Origin: DASVXQ01 sp046727955
GTDB taxonomy: Bacteria; Actinomycetota; CALGFH01
Length of the DNA stretch: 12,623 bases
Direction of reading: 5' to 3'
NCBI GenBank assembly: GCA_046727955.1
Contig: JBKPDO010000376.1
Span: 1 to 12,623 of the forward strand
Both the position numbers and the translations under genes were made by a program. This document shows, one piece after another, positions 1-6,022 of the stretch. The notes below the pieces were generated by a model. It ran no database searches. It was not told the origin of the DNA and worked only from the letters and a program-made list of their open reading frames with translations. Numbering within the stretch: position 1 is the stretch's first letter; each line of letters begins with the position of its first letter.

Positions 1-101
1 CCGCCCATCCCGAGCGGTTCGTCCGCAAACTTCCCGAGCCGCCGAGGCTGCCGACGACCGCGTGGATCAACAAACCCGACACAGAGGAGGCCGCCCAGTA
101 A
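1..101 (+). CDS. IS3-family transposase (integrase-core type), 3' fragment
   Basis: The window opens inside a reading frame (codons beginning at position 3) that ends at TAA 99-101. The visible tail contains HPERFVRKLPEPPRLP followed by AWINKP and an acidic end. This arrangement is the characteristic extreme C-terminus of rve-type transposases (IS3 OrfB-like) in actinomycetes, just beyond the DDE catalytic core. The catalytic residues and start lie outside the window, so it cannot be said whether the element is intact. It is followed by a sequence resembling an IS3 terminal repeat and then by unrelated chromosomal genes, so the right edge of the element is probably within the first 150 bases. 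Family assignment is from motif memory; the exact IS3 subgroup is not known. Confidence 0.75.
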   Translation, partial: AHPERFVRKLPEPPRLPTTAWINKPDTEEAAQ

Positions 102-110
102 TCCCCTGAC

Positions 111-141
111 GCTGGTGCCTCATACAGGTTGACAGCTTCCG
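111..141. mobile_element. probable right terminal inverted repeat of the IS3-like element
   Basis: Ten bases after the transposase stop is GGTGCCTCATACAGGTTGAC followed by AGCTTCCG. Actinomycete IS3 elements commonly finish with a TGTCTCAT..GGTTGAC-like end shortly after the transposase gene, and this matches in position and general shape. The partner left end is outside the window, so the repeat cannot be paired and no target duplication can be checked. Confidence 0.35.
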
Positions 142-154
142 ATACGATCTCAAG

Positions 155-175
155 CCGGCCTTCGGCCGGAAGGCC
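155..175. terminator. GC-rich hairpin downstream of the transposase tail
   Basis: Two overlapping stems can form here. CCGGCC (155-160) pairs with GGCCGG (164-169) across a TTC loop, or GGCCTTC (157-163) pairs with GAAGGCC (169-175) across a five-base loop. It sits between the plus-strand transposase tail and the minus-strand gene ending at 324, so it could end transcription in either direction. There is no T tract, so this would be an atypical terminator. Confidence 0.35.
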
Positions 176-323
176 TTGCCGGCATCGGCCCTGCGGGCGG
201 CGGGGGTAGCCCGCCGTCCTCGGGCCGCACCAGCCCGGAGACTCCACGCACATCCGCCACCGGGCGCACCGTCCCACACCAGGCGACCAGCTCCAGCGAC
301 GATCGGCCTTGCCGTGCCGCTGG

Positions 324-989
324 CTAGATGGCCGCGCCCCGGCCCCTGCGGCGGCGCCGCAGCACGTTAAGGAAGATCCAAATCCACCAGGGTGCCAGGA
401 TCAGGGCGCCAAGCACAAACGGGATGGGGCGGACCAGCGGCCGGTCCCAGAGGGGCGTCCCGACCTCACCGCCACGGCCGCCCAGGGCGCCGACGGCACC
501 GACGCGGTTGACGAAGTCGACCATGGTGGCCTGCAGGTTGTCATGGTGGGCGCTGCTGGCCGCACGGATGGCTGCCACGGTCCCGTCGGGGTCGAGGGTG
601 TTGCTGTGGGCGCCGGTCCGGTTCCCGACGGCCACCGCCACGGTGGCGGGGCGGCCGAGGCGGGCGAGCGCCGAGGCGATCGCCCGGGCGAGCTGGTTGG
701 GGTCGTTGTTTGCCTCCCTGAGCGCGGCCGCGGGCAGCACCGCCACATAGACCGGGGTGCTGGCGTGCCGGATGCGCTGCCGCACGGCGCTGGCGGACGC
801 CGGTGGCATGGCCAGCCTGGCGGCGCTGTCGACATAGACCGGGTCGCGCAGTAGCGCACTGGCCGCCCGGTCGACGTACCGGCCGGCCATGGCCGGGCCG
901 GCGAGCAGGCCGACCAGAGCGAGGCTCGCGGCCAGCGTGACGAGCACGCGCGTCGGACGGCGTGCCGCTGACCTGGTCTGGGTCCTCAT
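324..989 (-). CDS. exported protein with C-terminal membrane anchor, TPM-like ectodomain suspected
   Basis: From the ATG at 989 the product is 221 residues. Residues 1-35 form a signal peptide: a basic start (RRPTR), a hydrophobic core (LVTLAASLALVGLLAG) and an AMA cleavage site. Residues about 36-170 form an extracytoplasmic domain with VYVDSAARLAM, a VYVAVLPAAAL strand and a DPNQLARAIASAL helix, the alternating pattern of TPM/YgcG-like domains in actinobacteria. Residues about 189-210 are one membrane helix (IPFVLGALILAPWWIWIFL) followed by a very basic tail (RRRRRGRG), giving an outside/anchor/inside topology. A GTG start at 1052 would add 21 residues ahead of the signal peptide. I prefer 989 because it gives a normal signal peptide, although its ribosome site (GAGG, about 17 bases away) is weak. 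It lies downstream of the FtsX-ectodomain gene on the same strand. Family membership is tentative. Confidence 0.7.
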   Translation of the reverse strand: MRTQTRSAARRPTRVLVTLAASLALVGLLAGPAMAGRYVDRAASALLRDPVYVDSAARLAMPPASASAVRQRIRHASTPVYVAVLPAAALREANNDPNQLARAIASALARLGRPATVAVAVGNRTGAHSNTLDPDGTVAAIRAASSAHHDNLQATMVDFVNRVGAVGALGGRGGEVGTPLWDRPLVRPIPFVLGALILAPWWIWIFLNVLRRRRRGRGAAI

Positions 990-1112
990 GTGCGTGCTCG
1001 TTTTCGCCTCGCTGCGCCGGCCGCGGCGCTCGGACTGGGCCGGGCGCCGCACCCCTCATTGTCCCTGCTTGCGACCGTTGAGGAAATGCCCGCGGCGGGA
1101 CGTAACGAAGCA

Positions 1113-1154
1113 CTGGTACCAGCCTGTTGCACACCGGCGCAGTGGTTGTAACCA
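1113..1154. promoter_or_regulatory. two dyad elements in the 990-1178 intergenic stretch
   Basis: The gap upstream of the anchored exported protein contains a perfect palindrome CTGGTACCAG (1113-1122) and, 20 bases further, TGGTTGTAACCA (1143-1154, five-base arms around GT). Both are operator-like dyads lying upstream of the minus-strand start at 989 and just after the stop of the preceding gene at 1179. I see no convincing -35/-10 pair. Confidence 0.25.
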
Positions 1155-1178
1155 GTCGGCTGCGGCAGAGCCGCCCGA

Positions 1179-2213
1179 TCAGCGTTCGAGACCGTAGTAG
1201 ACAGAGCGGGGGTTGGCGATCACGAAGCTGACTCCGGGCTTGCAGACAGGCTTTGTGGAGAAGGTCCACCTTCCTCTGCACAGCCGACCGTACAGCGTCG
1301 GAAACTGCCTGGGGTCGCGCAGGCGCACCCGGAAGCTGTCGAACGCCACCTTGTCCAGGGCGATCGGGTCCTGGACGCCTGACTGCTGGAACCGCCCACG
1401 CGCAGCCGCAGCCGACTCGAAGTCCACCTGCTCCACGAGCGGTAGCGCCTCCAGGTCGCGGCGGATCGCCTCCTGCCGGTTCGGGTCGACGCCGGAGGCC
1501 AGAAACACCGCCGCGTCGGTGGTGTGCACCCAGGGCCCGGCCAGCACGTCCCAGGCGACCTGGTGCTGGTCGACCACCTGATCGATGCCCTTGACGCAGG
1601 CTGGCTTCCCGTCTGGGCCGAGCTGCGGGCAGAACTCCCGGAACAGCTCGCTGAACTGCCGAGGCTCGTGCAGCACCACGCGGAAGCTCGCCGGCAACAC
1701 CCGCGGCGTGACCCCACGGAGCATCCGCGGTTGGTTGCGGAATTGATCGCGGTACTTCTCGAAGGCCTCCGCCTGTGACTCGTAGGCGAACTGCTCGACA
1801 AACGGCAGCGCCGCGACTCGGCGGCGCATCAGCTCCTGCTGCGCCGCGTCGATCGTGTTCAGCAGGAACACCGACGCATCGAACCGATCCACCAGGCCCG
1901 CGCCACCAGGCACCCGCCCAAAGTCCTTGCTCTCCGGCTCGCCCGCCCCGGCGGGCGAGGTCACCCCGCCCGCAGACGCCGCCGTCGTGGTCGTCACCCG
2001 GCCACCCGACAGTGGCTGCCTGGACACCAGCAAGACGCTGACACCCACAGCCAGGCTCGCAACGACCAGCACAACGCTGGCGACCAGCAGCCGCCTGCGC
2101 CGGGACGGCCTGGGCGGCCTGGGCGCTGGGGCAGGCTCCGGCAACGACGCTGGGCCAGTGGGAGCCGTCGGCTCTTGCTGCTGGCCGAGTTCCGAGCGGG
2201 GCTCATCGTTCAT
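1179..2213 (-). CDS. single-pass membrane protein with two tandem FtsX-type extracellular domains
   Basis: The product is 344 residues. Residues 1-41 are a Pro/Glu-rich cytoplasmic segment ending in RRRR, 42-63 a membrane helix (LLVASVVLVVASLAVGVSVL), and 70-110 a Thr/Ala/Gly linker. Residues about 113-216 and 233-334 are two copies of the extracellular domain seen in cell-division protein FtsX: ASVFLL / AAVFLA strand, helix ending ALPFVEQ / ALPLVEQ, FAYES / VDFES, a LPASFRVVL / FDSFRVRL strand, then PRQF and a closing IDQVVDQHQ / VSFVIAN. Each copy also has a cysteine pair (C195/C206; C312/C324) placed alike, which may form disulfides outside the cell. The four-helix FtsX permease is absent and no FtsE is nearby, so this is not FtsX itself. 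The ATG at 2213 has GAGG eight bases upstream. In FtsX the domain controls peptidoglycan hydrolases; a similar partner-binding role here is inferred. Confidence 0.85.
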   Translation of the reverse strand: MNDEPRSELGQQQEPTAPTGPASLPEPAPAPRPPRPSRRRRLLVASVVLVVASLAVGVSVLLVSRQPLSGGRVTTTTAASAGGVTSPAGAGEPESKDFGRVPGGAGLVDRFDASVFLLNTIDAAQQELMRRRVAALPFVEQFAYESQAEAFEKYRDQFRNQPRMLRGVTPRVLPASFRVVLHEPRQFSELFREFCPQLGPDGKPACVKGIDQVVDQHQVAWDVLAGPWVHTTDAAVFLASGVDPNRQEAIRRDLEALPLVEQVDFESAAAARGRFQQSGVQDPIALDKVAFDSFRVRLRDPRQFPTLYGRLCRGRWTFSTKPVCKPGVSFVIANPRSVYYGLER

Positions 2214-2282
2214 GTTGGTTGCCTCAAGTGGTCGAGCTGGGGCGTTGGCGGTAAAGCGCCCGAGATCTTCCTACGACCGCCG

Positions 2283-2315
2283 CACCCATGCAGCTGCGCA
2301 GCTGCTCCATGGGTG
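2283..2315. promoter_or_regulatory. long imperfect inverted repeat upstream of the FtsX-ectodomain gene
   Basis: CACCCATG (2283-2290) pairs with CATGGGTG (2308-2315), and the bases between include the perfect palindrome CAGCTGCGCAGCTG (2291-2304). Together they form a stem of about 14 pairs with a three-base bulge. It lies 70-100 bases upstream of the minus-strand ATG at 2213 and downstream of the ATPase remnant ending at 2426. It could be an operator for the first or a terminator for the second; there is no T tract on either strand. Confidence 0.4.
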
Positions 2316-2425
2316 GCATCACCGCACGCTCCCAACTTCGCGACATCGTCGAGAGCATGCCGCCCAACTCGTGATCTCTTGCCCGCCGTGGGTCTGGTCC
2401 AGGTCCTAACACACCCACAGGGGCC

Positions 2426-2797
2426 TCAGACCCGTTTCCGCAACACGCTGGTGCGGATCAGATCGACCAGTGAGTCGGTGGCCGCCTTCAACTCGTCCGA
2501 CCCGTGCTCGGCTGCCGCATACAAGCGGGCCGCCCCTAGCTTGTCGTCCGCACCGACGAGGTGGTGCATGCGCTCGGTCTGGCGGAGCGGATTGTCGTCG
2601 GGAAGCGTCTCCAGATGGGCGGCGAGGACGGCGTGCAACCGGCGCAGATAGTCCGGGGGCGAGGCGAAGTGGTCGCGGACCGCCTTGCGCAGTTCCTGAT
2701 GGTAGAAGTCCCACCGGCCCGACGGGCCCCGCTGGACCACGTGGCCGCGGTACGCGCGACGTACGCTCGAGAAGAGCAGCTCGCTCCAGGGAATGCC
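2426..2797 (-). pseudogene. C-terminal remnant of a STAND/NACHT-like ATPase or repeat protein
   Basis: An open frame ending at TGA 2426-2428 encodes about 123 residues beginning GIPWSELLFSSVRRAYRGH and continuing with WDFYHQELRKAVRDHF, LRRLHAVLAAHLETLP, MHHLVGADDKLGAARLY and AAEHGSDELKAATDSLVDLI. The FYHQELRKAV..LH..LA.HLE..P...HHL.GAD pattern is the helical segment that follows the nucleotide-binding domain in large bacterial STAND proteins with NACHT-type ATPases. No Walker motifs, no start and no upstream ATPase domain remain. Upstream of 2797 the frame stays open but loses protein character. The earliest usable start in frame is GTG 2740, giving 104 residues. I read it as the 3' stub of a deleted gene; expression as a small protein is possible but not indicated by any ribosome site. 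Confidence 0.55.
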
Positions 2798-2902
2798 GGT
2801 GGAGCTCCCGCTTGGCTTGCAGGTAGCCGATGCAGGTGTCGATGCCGTTGCGTCCCTGGGGTGTCAGGTCGGCGCCTGTCGACGACGTCAATGCGGGGGC
2901 AA

Positions 2903-3589
2903 TCATCTGCATGAATCACTCGCGCTCAAGGGGCCGTTTAGGTCAGTGACGGCGGAGACGTAGAGACGGTCGGTCTCGGCCTCGACGTCGGGGTAAGGGG
3001 CTCGGTGGACGATCTCTTCGATCGAGAAGCGCGACTCGAGAAGCGAGGCGGTGAGTTCGCCACGAGTAAAGAAGTTGAACTCGAGCGAGATCGGAATGCC
3101 CCATAGCTCGCCTGGCTGGCGAATCTCGCGGCCCTCGTGCACGGCGAGCAGCAGTCGACCACCGGGTCGGAGGACGCGGCGCAGCTCGCCGAGAGCGGCC
3201 GCGAGCCGCTCGGCCGGAACGTGAATGACCGAGTAGAAGGCCACGATTCCAGCGAGGCATCCATCCGCGAGCTGAAGCGAGCGAAAATCGTCGACGTGGA
3301 AGTCGATCCCTGGGCTCAGCTTCTTGGCGAGCTGCACCATCTTCGGCGAAAGGTCGATCCCGAAGACGTCGCTGCCACGCTCATGCAGATAGCGTGCGAC
3401 GTGGCCAGGCCCACACCCGACGTCGCAGACCCGCCCGTCCCCGACGCGAGCCGCGAAGCGGTCGAGCAACTCTCGATCAAATGGCTTGCCGGCGAGCTCG
3501 TCAAAGATACGCCTCGCGTACTCTTCGGCAAGACGGTCGTAGTCGCAAGCGACGCTGGTACACTCGCTCATTCGGTCGAGGTCCGACAT
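2903..3589 (-). CDS. class I SAM-dependent methyltransferase
   Basis: The 228-residue product has the Rossmann-like methyltransferase core. Motif I is VCDVGCGPGHVARYL (residues 54-68), the acidic ribose contact is in VFGIDLS (75-81), HVDDFRSL (98-105) lies near the adenine site, IVAFYSVIHVP (115-125) is the motif IV region and LRPGGRLLLAVHEG (140-153) the post-motif strand. An N-terminal helix with YDRLAEEYARR precedes it, and the C-terminal part (EFNFFTRGELTASLL) is the usual substrate-lid region. The ATG at 3589 has AGGAGG eleven bases upstream. It begins 38 bp after the stop of the cupin-MerB gene on the same strand, so the two are probably co-transcribed. The substrate is unknown; it lacks the cysteine set of ArsM arsenite methyltransferases. 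Codon use appears slightly less GC-rich than in the flanking genes, which would fit transfer. Confidence 0.85.
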   Translation of the reverse strand: MSDLDRMSECTSVACDYDRLAEEYARRIFDELAGKPFDRELLDRFAARVGDGRVCDVGCGPGHVARYLHERGSDVFGIDLSPKMVQLAKKLSPGIDFHVDDFRSLQLADGCLAGIVAFYSVIHVPAERLAAALGELRRVLRPGGRLLLAVHEGREIRQPGELWGIPISLEFNFFTRGELTASLLESRFSIEEIVHRAPYPDVEAETDRLYVSAVTDLNGPLSASDSCR

Positions 3590-3627
3590 CGGCTCACCAG
3601 CCTCCTGTACTGCCTCCTTCGGCCATG

Positions 3628-4749
3628 TCAGAGGCCCCAGAACGCGCCTTCGAGGCCGACGCTGCGGAAGTAGTCGGTTGCGACTTCAGGTTCGCGCCGG
3701 CGGTAGCCCCGTTCCAGGCGGCCGTCGTACCAGTGTGCGGCCAGACGCCAGAGCGTTGCCAGGTCGAGCACGTAACCACGTCTGTTACCAGTTCGCTCGA
3801 GCCAAGCGTCGATGCAGCGCTGGCCGCAGAACAGCCGTTGGTTGCCACAGGTGTGAACGACGTCGTCCCAATGCTGCGCTGCCGGCACGAGGAAGTGCGC
3901 GAGCTCCCCACCAGCAGGAGACTGCTCGCGACCGACGACCCAGGCGAGCGCGGCCCCACAGCCGGGGCAACGGGTAGAGACAAGCACCTCGGGCTCGGCA
4001 CGGAGGACGTGCGGCATCGCAAACGAGTCCCAGGCACAGCCACCCCACCACAGCGTCGCCGAGCCCATGACCGCAAAGCCAAGCGGCACGGCCGAGAAGG
4101 GATGGGCCATCACGATCTCCCCGTCGGGATCGAGCACGAGGTGCCGTTGCTGATCGAGGAGTCGTAAGCTGTCGTGAAGCTCCTCGGGCTCGACGCCAAG
4201 TCGCCTGGCAAGCGCCGCTGCAGTGGGGGCACGGCCGCTGTCGACAAAGCCATCGTAGACGGCAAGCCTGAGATCCTCGGTGTCCACTGTTACACCTCCC
4301 CATGGGTTGGGCCGCGAAGTCAGCGCCGGAGCCGGGGCCGCGCTGGCCGGCCCCGCCGCCGGGCCGATCTCACGCAGCAACTCCGCGAGCACGCTTGGGT
4401 CGACGTACAGGACCCGGTAGGCGTAGCCGCCGTCGGCCGCAGCCTCGCCGGTGTGCACCTCCAGCGCGGGGATCACGAACAGGCTGCCCGCGCCCGCTTG
4501 GTACCGCCGCCGGCCGCTGCTGAACCCGGCCGCGCCCTGATCGACCACCGCGATCGTGACGGCCTCGTGGAAGTGCCGCGCGTAGCGATAGGTCACGAAG
4601 CGGGCGTGCAGCACCTCGACCCCTGCCACGCCCGGCACCCGGAACAGCCGCGCCCGCTCCCCGCCGTTCCCGTCCACGCAAGCCGCCTCCACGTACCCGC
4701 CGCCAGCGCGGCGATCCCGGCCGAGCCGGCCTGCCGGAGGCGACGCCAT
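3628..4749 (-). CDS. fusion of AraC-type cupin sensor domain with MerB-like organomercurial lyase domain
   Basis: The frame is uninterrupted for 373 residues. Residues about 34-128 form the cupin effector domain of AraC regulators (RYARHFHEAVTIAVVDQG, GSLFVIPALEVHTGEA, YRVLYVDPSVLAELL). The two AraC helix-turn-helix units are missing; after a Pro/Ala linker (129-150) a MerB domain follows. Its N-terminal winged-helix part is 153-215, then AHPFSAVP (215-222), GGCAWDSFAMP (236-246), CPGC (261-264) and VVHTCGNQRLFC (297-308). The MerB catalytic triad known from the E. coli enzyme (Cys96, Asp99, Cys159) aligns with C238, D241 and C301, so the lyase centre looks complete. MerB protonolyses carbon-mercury bonds, but many actinobacterial homologues have no proven substrate. 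The ATG at 4749 has only a close GAGG; GTG 4677 (residue 25) has GGAGG at eight bases and skips a low-complexity start, so it may be the true start. No merA, merR or merT is seen. Confidence 0.8.
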   Translation of the reverse strand: MASPPAGRLGRDRRAGGGYVEAACVDGNGGERARLFRVPGVAGVEVLHARFVTYRYARHFHEAVTIAVVDQGAAGFSSGRRRYQAGAGSLFVIPALEVHTGEAAADGGYAYRVLYVDPSVLAELLREIGPAAGPASAAPAPALTSRPNPWGGVTVDTEDLRLAVYDGFVDSGRAPTAAALARRLGVEPEELHDSLRLLDQQRHLVLDPDGEIVMAHPFSAVPLGFAVMGSATLWWGGCAWDSFAMPHVLRAEPEVLVSTRCPGCGAALAWVVGREQSPAGGELAHFLVPAAQHWDDVVHTCGNQRLFCGQRCIDAWLERTGNRRGYVLDLATLWRLAAHWYDGRLERGYRRREPEVATDYFRSVGLEGAFWGL

Positions 4750-4850
4750 CGTCCTCGACGCCGGACATGCACAAGGATGCCAGACTCGCGTGGCCCCTTG
4801 GGCCGTCGTCCACCCGGTTAGGTTTACCAGGGCGGGACGCGCGGACCGAC

Positions 4851-5192
4851 CTACGCTGATGCGTGGCTGGCGCGGAGCCCTTGGCAGACGATCGCGATCA
4901 TGCGGTCCCGGGCGCGGGTGTCGGCGGCGGGGCGTTCCCGGGCCAGGCAGCCCTCGATGAGGGCCTTCACGTCGGCGATGTCGATGTCGTCTCGCACAAC
5001 CCCCGCTTGCTGGGCTCGGGTGAGCAGCTCGCGCAGGGCGCCCATGAGGTCGTGCTCAGCGCGTGAGGCGGCGGCCTCCACGTCGAACCCGGCGCCGGCA
5101 AACGCGTCGGCCAGTCCGCGGTCGGCCGCGCCCTCCTGGACCATCATCGCGAAGAACGCGAAGAACGCGGCGATCACAGTCTCGCGCGGCGA
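4851..5192 (-). pseudogene. TetR-family regulator, C-terminal ligand-binding half only
   Basis: From about 5192 to TAG 4851-4853 the frame encodes roughly 113 residues that read as a TetR C-terminal domain: SPRETVIAAFFAFFAMM, DLMGALRELLTRAQQAGVVR and DDIDIADVKALIEGCLA, ending in RDRMIAIVCQGLR. The rAq.aG.vR.D...D pattern is typical of this family. The N-terminal helix-turn-helix that should precede it is absent; upstream of 5192 the frame is antisense-like filler inside the methyltransferase gene. It therefore cannot bind DNA as a normal TetR protein. Its start overlaps the last 19 bases of the methyltransferase gene, marking a recombination or deletion joint. An internal ATG pair near 5147 could allow a shorter product. 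Confidence 0.65.
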
Positions 5193-6022
5193 ACGGCGCT
5201 GACGAAGCCGCCGCTGGAAGATGCTGGGACAGCCCGGCCGTAGGCGGCAGCCAGGGCAGCGCGGTCGTTGGTGTGGGCCTGCCAGCCGTGGCGGGTGAGC
5301 CAGTCGGGGGCGTCGGCGCCCAGGCCGCCCATCCACAGCTTGGTGAACTGGTCCATGGCCGGGATCGCGCGGGCTTGGGCCAGCAGCGAAGTGTCGGCGA
5401 TATTGCCGTGTTCGAAGGCGAGCTGGCTGGTGGGGGCGGACAGCTCCCCGACCGCGGTGAGCAGGCGGGCGGCCTCCTCAGCGGACAGGTAGATCAGCAG
5501 CCCCTCGACCAGCCACGCGGTGGGTTGGGCGGGCTGGAACCCGGCCGCGGTCAGCACGGCCGGCCAGTCCTTGCGGAGATCGGCCGCAAGCACCACACGC
5601 TCGCATCGCGGGACGGCGTGCTGTGCGGCCAGCACCTGCTGCTTGAAGGCCAGCACCTCGGGCAGGTCGAGCTCGAGCAGCCGCACCCGGTCGGGCCAGG
5701 CCAGCCGGAAGGCGCGGGTGTCCAGCCCGGCGGCGAGCAGCACCACCTGGCGGCACCCCGTGGTGGTCGCGGCGAGCAGGTAGTCGTCGAAGAACCGGGT
5801 GCGGATGGCGCCGTGGACGAAGAACACCGCCCCCAACTGGGCGAGCCCAGCGGAAGTAGCACGCTGCTCGTCCTCGGCAAAGGCGCCTGGGGCGGCGGCC
5901 ACGAACGCCTGGGCGTAGGGGTCGTCGAAGAGGCGGTCGGGTCGGCGGCTCTCGGCTGCCCGCACCCGCGCCATCCCAAGCGCGGTCTTGGCCATGCTGG
6001 TCAACGGCTCCTGCGATGCCAC
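5174..6022 (-). CDS. SAM-dependent methyltransferase, TIGR00027 / leucine carboxyl methyltransferase-like family
   Basis: The 282-residue product matches the actinobacterial TIGR00027 family (LCM fold) along its whole length. The entry motif TALGMARVRAAESRRPDRLF with DDPYA occupies residues 13-37, FFDDYLL is at 77-83, the SAM-binding glycine loop VVLLAAGLDTRAFRL is at 93-107, the acidic strand LLELDLPEVLAFKQQVL is at 115-131 and WLVEGLLIYLS at 170-180 is the family signature. Length is normal, ending in FVSAVRRARL. The chosen start is GTG 6022 with GGGAGG six bases upstream; ATG at residue 10 is the alternative. These enzymes methylate hydroxyl or carboxyl groups in secondary metabolites, though most have no known substrate. 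The gene is followed on the same strand by the TetR remnant with an overlap, and is divergent from the plus-strand frame at 6375. Confidence 0.9.
   Translation of the reverse strand: MASQEPLTSMAKTALGMARVRAAESRRPDRLFDDPYAQAFVAAAPGAFAEDEQRATSAGLAQLGAVFFVHGAIRTRFFDDYLLAATTTGCRQVVLLAAGLDTRAFRLAWPDRVRLLELDLPEVLAFKQQVLAAQHAVPRCERVVLAADLRKDWPAVLTAAGFQPAQPTAWLVEGLLIYLSAEEAARLLTAVGELSAPTSQLAFEHGNIADTSLLAQARAIPAMDQFTKLWMGGLGADAPDWLTRHGWQAHTNDRAALAAAYGRAVPASSSGGFVSAVRRARL

Noticed and set aside
541..1281. Minus-strand frame of 246 codons overlapping both envelope genes
   Set aside because: Arg/Pro/Gln-rich and out of frame with two genes that have signal or membrane segments and family-like motifs.
2798..2912. 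Possible gene start reading LTPQGRNGIDTCIGYLQAK on the minus strand
   Set aside because: The frame is protein-like for only about 40 residues and then becomes Pro/Arg-rich opposite the ATPase remnant; too short and without a family match.
2903..3589. Arsenite methyltransferase ArsM
   Set aside because: The protein is a generic class I methyltransferase without the conserved arsenic-binding cysteines or the typical C-terminal part.
3394..4167. Plus-strand open frame of 257 codons opposite the fusion gene and methyltransferase
   Set aside because: Arg-rich, spans two real minus-strand genes, no recognisable domain.
3628..4749. Classical mer operon
   Set aside because: Only a MerB-like domain is found; no MerA, MerR, MerT or MerP is encoded in the window.
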